In this document: positions 1-7,018 of the stretch, piece by piece
How the letters are laid out: each line of letters opens with the position of its first letter
Position numbering within the stretch: position 1 is the first letter of the stretch
Source of the DNA: Acidobacteriota bacterium
GTDB lineage: Bacteria; Acidobacteriota; Aminicenantia; Aminicenantales; Saccharicenantaceae
DNA length: 64,000 bases
Assembly (NCBI GenBank): GCA_022711665.1
Contig: JAKLEN010000003.1
Location: forward strand, 372,001 to 436,000
Direction: 5' to 3'
Notes under the pieces: generated by a model
Seen by the model: only the letters and a program-made list of their open reading frames with translations
Told to the model about the DNA's origin: nothing
Databases searched by the model: none
Position numbers and translations under genes: made by a program

Positions 1-597
1 CGGAGGCAGGACGGCTTCTGGTCGTCGTCCGGCCGGCTGGCCGTCCGCGGCACCGCGGCCCTGGTCCTGCCGGCCGAGAACGAGATCTGCTATCTCTGCG
101 TCCACGCCCAGCAGCACTCGTACGACCGGCTGATCTGGCTGGCCGACATCGCCAGGCTGGCCGGCCGGCCCGGGCTCGACTGGGATTGGGTCTGCCGCAT
201 CAGTCGCGAGGAGCGCATCCGCGGGCCCGTCTTCTACGGCCTGAGCCTGGCCGAGACGCTCTGGCCGGGGTCCGTCCCGGCGTCGCCGCGAGCCGCCCTC
301 CGCCCCGGGCCGGTCGAGTCGGCCGGGCTTCGGCTGCTCTGGCCCGAGGCCGCGACGGCCGCCCGGCGGGAGGCGCCGGCCTGGCCGTATTACATGCCCT
401 CGATCTTCTCGCTCTGGGAGCGCCGCGATCCGGTCCTGGCGGCGCGGACCCTGAGGGAGATCTTTTTCCCGCCCCGGGCCTGGCTGGCCTCGGCGACCGG
501 CGTCGCCGCGTCCTCGCCCCGGCTCTACGGGCGCTACCTCGAACGGGTCTTCCGGCCGGCCGTCACCGCGGCCCGGCGGCTGATGGGCGTGAAGTGA
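1..597 (+). CDS. Nucleotidyltransferase family protein, C-terminal part
   Basis: The reading frame enters from the left edge and stops at 595-597, giving the last 198 residues; the start is outside the window. The stretch CVHAQQHSYDRLIWLADI near residue 34 resembles the helix of the PF14907-type (NTP_transf_5) nucleotidyltransferases, where a histidine-containing segment is followed by a 'rL.wl.Di' helix. The N-terminal catalytic part is missing, so activity cannot be judged. The stop is one base from the ATG of an ABC transporter ATPase, so the three genes probably form one operon. Proteins of this family often sit in polysaccharide or modified-peptide clusters, so a cluster may continue to the left. 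Family assignment is by recall of the motif and is moderately sure. Confidence 0.55.
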   Translation, partial: RRQDGFWSSSGRLAVRGTAALVLPAENEICYLCVHAQQHSYDRLIWLADIARLAGRPGLDWDWVCRISREERIRGPVFYGLSLAETLWPGSVPASPRAALRPGPVESAGLRLLWPEAATAARREAPAWPYYMPSIFSLWERRDPVLAARTLREIFFPPRAWLASATGVAASSPRLYGRYLERVFRPAVTAARRLMGVK

Positions 598-598
598 G

Positions 599-1399
599 AT
601 GAGCCAAGCGCCGGCCGTTCTCGTCCAGGGCCTGGTCAAGAGGTATCCTGTCTTCCGCGGCTTCCGGGAGCTTATCCGCCATCCCTTCGACCGGCGCACA
701 GTGACCGCGCTCGACGGGCTGGACCTCGAGATCGGCCCCGGCCGGGTCTTCTGCCTGCTCGGACCGAACGGGGCGGGCAAGACCACGCTGATCAAGATCC
801 TGGCCGGGCTCGTCCTGCCGGACGGCGGCCGGGCCCTGGCCGGCGGCCGCGACGTCGCCCGCGAGCCCGGGCCGGCCCGGTCGGCCGTCGGCTGCGCCAT
901 CGGCGACGAGCGGAGCTTCTACTGGCGCCTGACCGGCCGCCAGAACCTGGAGTTCTTCGGCGCCCTCTACGGCCTGCGCGGGCCGGCCGGCCGCCGGCGG
1001 ATCGACGAGCTGCTGCGCCTGGCCGGTCTCGACGAGGCCGCCGATCTCCGCTTCAGCGGCTACTCGACCGGCATGCGCCAGATGCTCTCCCTGGCCCGGG
1101 CGCTGCTGGCCGACGCGGCCATCCTGCTCGTCGACGAGCCGACGCGCTCGCTCGATCCCCAGGCCGCGGACCGGACGCGGGAGTTCCTCCGCGACGAGCT
1201 GGCCGGCCGCCGGGGCAAGACCGTCCTCTGGGCCACCCACGATCTCGGCGAGGCCGCGGACTGCGCCGACGACATCGCCGTCATCAGCCGCGGCCGCATC
1301 CGCCTGGGCGGCCCGGCCGCGTCCCTGGCCGCGGGCGGGCGCGAGGCCCTGCGCCGGGCCTACGAAAAGGCGGTCGGCGAGGCGGAGGGCCGGCCGTGA
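599..1399 (+). CDS. ABC transporter ATP-binding protein (ABC-2 exporter)
   Basis: A 266-residue cytoplasmic ATPase that powers the permease encoded next. Walker A is GPNGAGKTT (about residues 55-63), the signature is YSTGMRQ, Walker B is ILLVDEPTRSLD and the switch histidine is in WATHD. The insertion FRGFRELIRHPFDRR before the first strand is typical of ATPases paired with ABC-2 membrane proteins for export of polysaccharides, lipids or peptides. The ATG at 599 follows the previous stop directly, and the 3' end overlaps the permease by GTGA. All catalytic motifs are intact. The substrate cannot be read from sequence; the neighbouring nucleotidyltransferase suggests a glycan or modified peptide. 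Confidence 0.93.
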   Translation: MSQAPAVLVQGLVKRYPVFRGFRELIRHPFDRRTVTALDGLDLEIGPGRVFCLLGPNGAGKTTLIKILAGLVLPDGGRALAGGRDVAREPGPARSAVGCAIGDERSFYWRLTGRQNLEFFGALYGLRGPAGRRRIDELLRLAGLDEAADLRFSGYSTGMRQMLSLARALLADAAILLVDEPTRSLDPQAADRTREFLRDELAGRRGKTVLWATHDLGEAADCADDIAVISRGRIRLGGPAASLAAGGREALRRAYEKAVGEAEGRP

Positions 1400-2199
1400 G
1401 CGGCGTCCTGGGCGCCTTCCTCCGGCGCGACTTCCGGGAGGCCGTGACCTACAAGTTCTCCTTCGTCTCGTCTCTGGCCGGCATGCTCCTCTCGCTGGCG
1501 ACGTTCTACTTCGTGGCCAAGCTGGTGCCGCCGGGCTCGCCTTCGCTCGGGCCGTTCGGCGGCGACTATTTCTCCTTCGCCGTCGTCGGCGTCGCCTTCT
1601 CCGGGCTCCTGGGCATGTTCCAGGAGGGACTGAGCGCGGTCGTCCGGAGCGCCCAGCTGTCGGGGACGCTCGAGGCGCTGCTCGTGACTCCGGTGCCGAT
1701 CCCGGTCATCCTCTTCGGCTCGTCGCTCTATTCGCTCCTCTTCCAGATCTTCCGGACCGCGCTCCACCTGGCCGTCGCCGCGGCCTTCTTCGGCCTGGCC
1801 TTCGGCCGGGTTGACGTCGCCGGCGTCGCCGCGGTCGGCCTGCTCACCGTCGTCTGCTTCCTCAGCGTCGGGGTCCTCTCGGCCAGCTTCATCCTCGTCT
1901 ACAAGACCGGCAATCCCTTCAGCTGGATCCTGGGCACGGTCTCGGGCCTGCTCGGCGGCGTCGTCTTCCCCGTCTCCCTCCTGCCGCCGTGGATCCGCTG
2001 GGCGTCGTCCCTGCTGCCCGTCACCTACGCCCTCGACGGCATGCGCAAATCGCTCCTGGCCTCGGCGCCGTTCTCCGCCGTCCTGCCCGACATCGCCGCC
2101 CTGGCCGTTTTCGACGTCCTGCTCGTCCCCCTCAGCCTGGCCGCCTTCCGCCTGGCCGTCCGCAAGGCCAAGAAGGACGGCACCCTGTCGCACTACTGA
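1396..2199 (+). CDS. ABC-2 type transporter permease
   Basis: A 267-residue inner-membrane protein with about six hydrophobic segments, starting with a GTG that overlaps the ATPase stop (GTGA, 1396-1399). It has the ABC-2 layout: a short cytoplasmic N-terminus (FLRRDFREAVTYKFSF), membrane helices, and a conserved LLPPWIRWASSLLPVTYALDGMRK segment split between helices near the end, which corresponds to the usual 'P.....p..yal.glr' region of ABC-2 exporters. The protein ends with a basic tail. It would form the transport pathway as a dimer with the ATPase. It ends an operon; 78 bases without a recognisable terminator follow. Confidence 0.9.
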   Translation: MSGVLGAFLRRDFREAVTYKFSFVSSLAGMLLSLATFYFVAKLVPPGSPSLGPFGGDYFSFAVVGVAFSGLLGMFQEGLSAVVRSAQLSGTLEALLVTPVPIPVILFGSSLYSLLFQIFRTALHLAVAAAFFGLAFGRVDVAGVAAVGLLTVVCFLSVGVLSASFILVYKTGNPFSWILGTVSGLLGGVVFPVSLLPPWIRWASSLLPVTYALDGMRKSLLASAPFSAVLPDIAALAVFDVLLVPLSLAAFRLAVRKAKKDGTLSHY

Positions 2200-2277
2200 C
2201 CGGCCGGAGGCTTCTCCGCCGGCCCGGCCTGTTCCTTCCTCCACTTCAATCTGCTAACATAAGGGCGGAAGCGCGTC

Positions 2278-2877
2278 ATGAAGACGAATAAGACAACGCC
2301 GCGGATCGCCGCGCTCGCCGTCTGCGTGCTGATGGCCGGGGCCCTCTTGGCCGAGGTGACGCCCGAGGTGCGGGCCAAGGCCGCCCCCGTCTTCGCCGCC
2401 CTGGACAGGATCCAGGCTGAGGCCCGGCCGGTCCCGGGCCGGAAGGAGCCGGCCGCGCCCGGCTCGCGCCGGCTGACCTTCAGCGAGGCCGAGTTCAACG
2501 CCTACGCCGCCTGCCGGCTGGAGGTCGAGGGCGGCCCGTACGTCAAGGGCGCCGAGCTCAAGCTCCTGGCCGGCGACAAGGTCGAGGGCCGCATCCGCAT
2601 CGACCTCGGCCGGTCCCAGGCCGGCGGCGTCATGCCGCAGAAGCAGGACCTGCTCTTCGCCGCCCGCTTCGAGACCCGGGACGGCAGGATCCGCATCCTC
2701 ATGGACAAGCTCTTCCTGGGCGCCCAGGAGCTCTCGCCCTCCTTCATCGACCTGGTCATCGGCGCCGTGGCCCGCCTGCAGGGCGTCGAGCCGACCTCCC
2801 TCGGCGACTGGTACGAGCTGCCGCGAGGCGTGCTGCGCCTGGAGACGCGGCCGGGCCAGGTCGTGGTCATCTACTGA
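2278..2877 (+). CDS. Exported protein of unknown function
   Basis: A 199-residue protein with a clear signal peptide: a lysine-rich start, a hydrophobic core (IAALAVCVLMAGALL) and a likely cleavage after LLA near residue 25. The mature part has alternating hydrophobic residues suggesting beta-strands (LTFSEAEFNAYAACRLE, RIRIDLGR, GVLRLETRPGQVVVIY). The plan recalls periplasmic lipid-binding beta-sheet proteins, but I cannot name a family. It lies one base before rsmD (TGA 2875-2877, ATG 2879), so the two are co-transcribed, although no functional link is apparent. The Shine-Dalgarno is weak (GGGCGGAAG). Confidence 0.75.
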   Translation: MKTNKTTPRIAALAVCVLMAGALLAEVTPEVRAKAAPVFAALDRIQAEARPVPGRKEPAAPGSRRLTFSEAEFNAYAACRLEVEGGPYVKGAELKLLAGDKVEGRIRIDLGRSQAGGVMPQKQDLLFAARFETRDGRIRILMDKLFLGAQELSPSFIDLVIGAVARLQGVEPTSLGDWYELPRGVLRLETRPGQVVVIY

Positions 2878-2878
2878 C

Positions 2879-3532
2879 ATGATCAGGATCATCAGCGGGC
2901 TCTACAAGGGACGCCGCCTCAAGCTCGTGCCCAGCGCCTCGGTCCGGCCGATGCAGGACAAGGTCAAGGGGGCCCTCTTCAATATCGTCGGCGACAGGCT
3001 CCGCGGCGCGGTCTGCCTCGACGGCTTCGCCGGCACGGGCTCGATCGGCCTGGAGGCCCTGAGCCGCGGCGCCGCCCGGTGCGTCTTCGTCGACGAGTTC
3101 TACCCGGCGGTCAAGGTCATCCGCGACAACGTCGCCCACTGCGGCGCCGAGGAGAAGTCGGTCGTCATGCACCGGGAGTTCAACCGGGCCGTCATCGACC
3201 TGGCGGGCGAGGGCGTGCGTTTCGACGTCGTCTTCCTCGACCCGCCCTACCGGCTGCTCGAGGAGCGCAATCCTCTCAAGGTCCTCCGCAAGCGCGGCCT
3301 GCTCCAGCCCGGCGGCCTGATCGTCCTCCGCCATTTCTTCAAGATCGAGCCCAAGCTCGGCGACTTCAAGCTCGAGCGCCGGGTGGACATGGGCGACGAC
3401 ATCATGGAGCTGTTCACGTCCCTGCCGCCGTCGCCGCCCGGGAAGGGCGCTCCGGCCGCAGCCGGGGCGCCGGCGAAAAAGGCCGGCCCCCCCTTGCCCC
3501 CCAGGCGGCGTTCCCCTAAAATGGGAGCATGA
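2879..3532 (+). CDS. rsmD: 16S rRNA (guanine(966)-N(2))-methyltransferase RsmD
   Basis: A Rossmann-fold SAM-dependent methyltransferase acting on G966 of 16S rRNA in the assembling 30S subunit. The N-terminus IRIISGLYKGRRLK and RPMQDKVKGALFNI are hallmark RsmD segments; the SAM loop is DGFAGTGSIGLEALSRGA and the catalytic DPPY is at residues 121-124. The length is 217 residues against about 185-200 usually. The excess is a low-complexity proline/alanine tail after ELFTSLPP, encoded by a C-rich stretch at 3440-3500, which probably has no enzymatic role. The stop overlaps the next start (ATGA, 3529-3532). Confidence 0.93.
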   Translation: MIRIISGLYKGRRLKLVPSASVRPMQDKVKGALFNIVGDRLRGAVCLDGFAGTGSIGLEALSRGAARCVFVDEFYPAVKVIRDNVAHCGAEEKSVVMHREFNRAVIDLAGEGVRFDVVFLDPPYRLLEERNPLKVLRKRGLLQPGGLIVLRHFFKIEPKLGDFKLERRVDMGDDIMELFTSLPPSPPGKGAPAAAGAPAKKAGPPLPPRRRSPKMGA

Positions 3533-4401
3533 AGAAGAGCGGGGGAGCGGCGGATCCGTTCTGGGACGATTCGCCGATCGTCGACGAAGCCGACATCTTC
3601 ACGGAGCTCCACGTCACGCAGGGCAGTTCCCTCTTCCTCGGCCGCTACTCCATCAACGAGGTCCTGGCCGTCCTGAACAAGAAGGGCTTCCTCAAGGAGG
3701 CCCGCAAACGCTTCCTCTGGCCCCTGGCCTACGAGTTCGACTCCGACGACTACCCCACCCAGCGGCTGCAGATCTACCTGCGCGAGCCGGCCCCGGACAA
3801 CCTCATCGTCGACATCAAGGTCAAGGAGTGCGATTTCGTCGGCAAGGACACCGTGGGCGGCCTGCCGGAGCTGGCGCCGCAGAAGGCCCTGGCCTTCGAA
3901 TGGCTGACCATCCAGAACCCCCTGGTCAAGCCGGGGGAGCCGTTCTCGCCCATGCCCGGCCAGACCCGGCCCGGCCTGAGCCTGCGGGCCAAGATCATGG
4001 ACCTCTTCGTCTACCTCGGCCGGCTGACCCGCAAGGACTGCCTGCTGGCCTTCCCGGCCTACTTCCACAACGGCGTGCTCTTCTCGCGCTACTTCCACTT
4101 CTGGGATCCGCGCAAGGAGGCCGAGGTCCTGGCCATCCGCCGGGCCTTCCGTCACATGCCCTTCCGCCAGCTGGCCTGGGTCGTCCACCTGAACTGCCTG
4201 CGGCGGGCCGACGGGACGGTCTACGAATGGCAGGCCGCCGAGCAGCTCTTCCCCTTCACCCGGCCGCTCAAGGACTATTTCGACTCCCGGCGCTATAAAG
4301 AGGCCGTCAAAGCGGACCTGAAGGGCCTGTCCTTCAGCGTCGACAAGGCCGAGTTCGAGCGCAAATCCGCCGATATCCCCGCGTTTTGCGGCGGCTCCTA
4401 G
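3529..4401 (+). CDS. Conserved hypothetical cytoplasmic protein
   Basis: A 290-residue soluble protein with no signal peptide or membrane segment, translationally coupled to rsmD by an ATGA overlap. It contains several strongly patterned stretches: FTELHVTQGSSLFLGRYS near residue 24, LWPLAYEFDSDDYPTQR around 64, and a C-terminal half rich in aromatic residues (YFHNGVLFSRYFHFWDPRKE). I do not recognise a family. Base composition and codon use match the neighbours, which argues for a real gene. The context (rsmD before, rpmE-prfA-prmC after) only suggests a housekeeping position. Confidence 0.75.
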   Translation: MKKSGGAADPFWDDSPIVDEADIFTELHVTQGSSLFLGRYSINEVLAVLNKKGFLKEARKRFLWPLAYEFDSDDYPTQRLQIYLREPAPDNLIVDIKVKECDFVGKDTVGGLPELAPQKALAFEWLTIQNPLVKPGEPFSPMPGQTRPGLSLRAKIMDLFVYLGRLTRKDCLLAFPAYFHNGVLFSRYFHFWDPRKEAEVLAIRRAFRHMPFRQLAWVVHLNCLRRADGTVYEWQAAEQLFPFTRPLKDYFDSRRYKEAVKADLKGLSFSVDKAEFERKSADIPAFCGGS

Positions 4402-4414
4402 ATTCTGCTATAAT
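4386..4414 (+). promoter_or_regulatory. Sigma-70 promoter of rpmE-prfA-prmC
   Basis: TTGCGG (4386-4391), a 17-base spacer and a perfect TATAAT (4409-4414). It lies at the very end of the preceding gene, and transcription would start near 4421, just before the AAGGAG Shine-Dalgarno of rpmE. Confidence 0.8.
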
Positions 4415-4437
4415 ACCGCGCTCAAGGAGATCGTCCT

Positions 4438-4695
4438 ATGAAGAAAGACGTCCATCCCGAGTACCAGGAATGCCTCGTGACTTGCGCCTGCGGCAACACG
4501 TTCAAGACCCGCTCGACCAAGAAGGAGATCCGGGTCGAGATCTGCTCCCAGTGCCACCCCTTCTTCACGGGCAAGCAGAAGTTCATCGACAGCGCCGGCC
4601 GGATCGAGAAGTTCAAGAAGAAATTCGGCGACGCCAAGGACATCAGGAACCGGAACATCAAGAATCTCGCCAAGACCAAGAAATCTTCGCGATGA
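4438..4695 (+). CDS. rpmE: 50S ribosomal protein L31, zinc-binding type
   Basis: An 85-residue large-subunit ribosomal protein. It begins MKKDVHPEY and carries the zinc ligands of the C+ type: CAC (residues 16-18) and CSQC (residues 36-39), followed by the family signature [10 protein letters not shown]. The family is usually 66-80 residues; the extra residues form a basic tail ([15 protein letters not shown]). AAGGAG precedes the ATG at good spacing. The order rpmE-prfA-prmC is a common bacterial translation cluster. The stop codon is embedded in ATGA, which opens a five-codon minigene leading to prfA. Confidence 0.96.
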   Translation: MKKDVHPEYQECLVTCACGNTFKTRSTKKEIRVEICSQCHPFFTGKQKFIDSAGRIEKFKKKFGDAKDIRNRNIKNLAKTKKSSR

Positions 4696-4709
4696 TCCCT
4701 GACCGATGA
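4692..4709 (+). other. Five-codon bridging minigene between rpmE and prfA
   Basis: ATG at 4692 overlaps the rpmE stop (ATGA). The frame reads Met-Ile-Pro-Asp-Arg and stops at TGA 4707-4709, which in turn overlaps the prfA ATG at 4706 (ATGA). The segment arises from a tandem repeat of ATGATCCCTGA (4692-4702 and 4706-4716). Whether it is translated is unknown; the geometry would allow a terminating ribosome to pass from rpmE to prfA by two successive restarts. Confidence 0.4.
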
Positions 4710-5809
4710 TCCCTGAACTCCAGGCGATCGAGGACAAGTACCGCCGTCTGACCGCCGAGCTTTCCGACCCGGCGATCGCCGCGAATCCGCAGAAGATCCG
4801 CGAGCTGGCCAAGGAACGGGCCGAGCTCGAGCCCGTCTACCGCAAATACCAGGAGTGGAAGCGGGTCCGCAAGGACCGCGACGAGACCCGGTCCCTCCTG
4901 GCCGACGCGGCCGCCGACCCCGAGCTCCGGCGCCTGGCCGAGGGCGAGGTCGAGACCCTCGGGGCCCGGGAGGACGCCCTGGCCGCCGAGCTGCGGACCC
5001 TGCTCCTGCCCAAGGACCCCAACGACCAGAAGAACGTCCTGCTCGAGATCCGGGCCGGCGCCGGCGGCGACGAGGCCTCGCTCTTCGCCCAGGACCTCTT
5101 CCGCATGTACTCCCGCTTCGCCGAAAGGAAGGGCTGGAAGCTGGAGGTCGTCGATACCAGCCTCTCGCCGGTCGGCGGCATCAAGGAGGCCATCGCCGAG
5201 ATCCGCGGGGCCGGCGCCTACGCGCTGCTCAAGTACGAAAGCGGCGTCCACCGCGTCCAGCGCGTGCCCAGGACCGAGGCCGCCGGCCGCATCCACACCT
5301 CGACGGCCACCGTGGCCGTGCTGCCGGAAGCCGAGGAGATCGATCTCAAGATCGACCCCAAGGACCTCAAGATCGAGGCCTTCGGCTCGTCCGGGCCGGG
5401 CGGCCAGAACGTCAACCGCAACTACACCGCCATCCGCGTCACCCATAAGCCTTCCGGGCTGGTCGTCTCCTGCCAGGACGAGAAGTCCCAGCACCGCAAC
5501 AAGGAGAAGGCCCTGCGGGTCCTGCGCTCGCGGCTCCTGGACATCGCCGAACGGGAACGGCAGGCCAAGATCGCCGACCACCGCCGCTCCCAGGTCGGGA
5601 CGGGCGAGCGGAGCGAGAAGATCAGGACCTACAACTTCCCCCAGTCCCGGATCACCGACCACCGGCTGAACGAGAACTTCCACAACATCGAGGTCGTCCT
5701 GGACGGGGCGCTGGACGAGGTCCTGGACCATCTCATCCGCCAGGCCCAGGCCCAGGCGCTCGGCGAGACCGCTTCCGAAGGCGGCCAGGCCAAGGACGTT
5801 GGACGCTAA
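4706..5809 (+). CDS. prfA: Peptide chain release factor 1
   Basis: A 367-residue class I release factor that reads UAA and UAG in the ribosomal A site and triggers peptide release. The catalytic GGQ is at 232-234 inside GSSGPGGQNVN, whose glutamine is methylated by PrmC, encoded next. The codon-reading tripeptide aligns at 188-190 and reads Pro-Arg-Thr, keeping the PxT form of RF1 rather than the SPF of RF2; the middle position is variable in RF1. Length is normal. The start was chosen at the second of two tandem ATGATCCCTGA copies because it gives the full N-terminus MIPELQAIEDKYRRL. The 3' end overlaps prmC by 11 bases. Confidence 0.97.
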   Translation: MIPELQAIEDKYRRLTAELSDPAIAANPQKIRELAKERAELEPVYRKYQEWKRVRKDRDETRSLLADAAADPELRRLAEGEVETLGAREDALAAELRTLLLPKDPNDQKNVLLEIRAGAGGDEASLFAQDLFRMYSRFAERKGWKLEVVDTSLSPVGGIKEAIAEIRGAGAYALLKYESGVHRVQRVPRTEAAGRIHTSTATVAVLPEAEEIDLKIDPKDLKIEAFGSSGPGGQNVNRNYTAIRVTHKPSGLVVSCQDEKSQHRNKEKALRVLRSRLLDIAERERQAKIADHRRSQVGTGERSEKIRTYNFPQSRITDHRLNENFHNIEVVLDGALDEVLDHLIRQAQAQALGETASEGGQAKDVGR

Positions 5810-6650
5810 CACGACGACCCTCAGCGAGCTCTTCCGCGCCGGCGCCGCCCTTCTCGGCGGCCGGCCCCAGGCCCTCCTCGAAGCCAAGGTCCTCCTGCTG
5901 CGCGCCGCCCGGCTGACGGAAGAGCGCTACCTGGCCGCGCCGGACAAGCCCTGCCCGCCGCAGGCCGAGGCGTTCTTCCGGCGCCTGGTCGAGCGCCGGC
6001 TGGCGGGCGCGCCGCTGGCGCACCTGACCGGGACCAGGGAGTTCTGGTCCCTGCCGTTCGAGGTGGGCCCGGCCGTCCTCGTGCCCCGGCCGGAGACCGA
6101 GGGCCTGGTCGAGAAGGTCCTGGAGCTGTCGAGCCGCGAGGACGAGGACATCGTCGACGTCGGGACCGGCAGCGGCTGCATCGCCGTGGCCCTGGCCCAG
6201 GAGCTGCCGCGGGCCCGGATCCGGGCCGTGGACGTTTCGGAGCGGGCCCTGCGGGTGGCCCGGCGGAACGCGGCCCGCCACAAGGCCCGGCGCATCGAGT
6301 TCCTGCGAAGCGACCTGCTCTCGGCCTTCCGCGCGACCGGCCTCAAGTTCGACTTCATCGTCTCCAATCCGCCCTACATCGCCCGGGCCGAATGGGACGG
6401 CCTGCCGGAGGATGTGCGGCGGTACGAGCCGCGGCGGGCCCTGCTGGCCGGCGAATCGGGGCTGGAGCTGATCGAGCGGCTGGTCCGGCGGTCGGCCGCG
6501 TTCCTGAAGCCCGGCGGCTATCTCATCCTCGAGATCGGCGAGGGCCAGAGGGACCGGGTGCTGGCGCTCTTCGGCCGGCGCTGGACCGAGATCGAGACGG
6601 CCTGGGACCTGGCCGGCAAGCCCCGGGTCATCACCGCCCGCCGGGCCTGA
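5799..6650 (+). CDS. prmC: Release factor glutamine methyltransferase PrmC
   Basis: A 283-residue SAM-dependent methyltransferase that methylates the GGQ glutamine of release factors. It has an N-terminal helical domain (LSELFRAGAALL), the PrmC segment LTGTREFWSLPFEVGPAVLVPRPET, the SAM loop IVDVGTGSGCIAVALA and the catalytic NPPY at 190-193. The start is TTG at 5799, inside the end of prfA; it gives the normal N-terminal length, and no ATG is better placed. The overlap with its substrate's gene fits the conserved prfA-prmC pair. No terminator was recognised after the stop. Confidence 0.95.
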   Translation: MDANTTTLSELFRAGAALLGGRPQALLEAKVLLLRAARLTEERYLAAPDKPCPPQAEAFFRRLVERRLAGAPLAHLTGTREFWSLPFEVGPAVLVPRPETEGLVEKVLELSSREDEDIVDVGTGSGCIAVALAQELPRARIRAVDVSERALRVARRNAARHKARRIEFLRSDLLSAFRATGLKFDFIVSNPPYIARAEWDGLPEDVRRYEPRRALLAGESGLELIERLVRRSAAFLKPGGYLILEIGEGQRDRVLALFGRRWTEIETAWDLAGKPRVITARRA

Positions 6651-7018
6651 CGCGACCGGGGGATCCCCAACAACCGCTCCCCGGTTCTTTTGAAATATCT
6701 CATATCAGTCCGGGACCGGGGCGAATCTCCATTTTTTTGGATGGGGCATTCATTCCGTTGGATTCAGTGCGACATATGCCTCTCCGTAACCAACTCAATA
6801 TAAAGAAGATGCGGCCCGGGCGGCGGTGGCACAAAATATGCAAAAAGAATGGGCTGTTAGCGATGAGGGTGCATGTTCCAGGTCCGGCGTCTTCCTTTCA
6901 AGGCCGGACCACTGCCGAAGGAACTTGCCTCAGAAGGAGGTGATGGATCCGGGAGAAAGAATATTTTTGGGGGTAAAGGGGCTCCGCTTTAAATCTGTCT
7001 TGAAGAAAGGGGGAAAGG
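6651..7018 (+). other. Long leader region before the first TonB-dependent receptor
   Basis: These 368 bases hold no convincing gene and are more AT-rich than the flanking coding regions. A hairpin is formed by GGTCCGG and CCGGACC near 6881-6911. AAGGAGGTGAT (6934-6944) is an 11-base perfect complement of the usual 16S rRNA 3' end. It is followed at once by ATG 6943, which opens a 27-codon frame ending at 7026, overlapping the receptor start at 7019. The second Shine-Dalgarno, GAAAGGGGGAAAGG, belongs to the receptor. I see no recognisable riboswitch. Confidence 0.45.
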
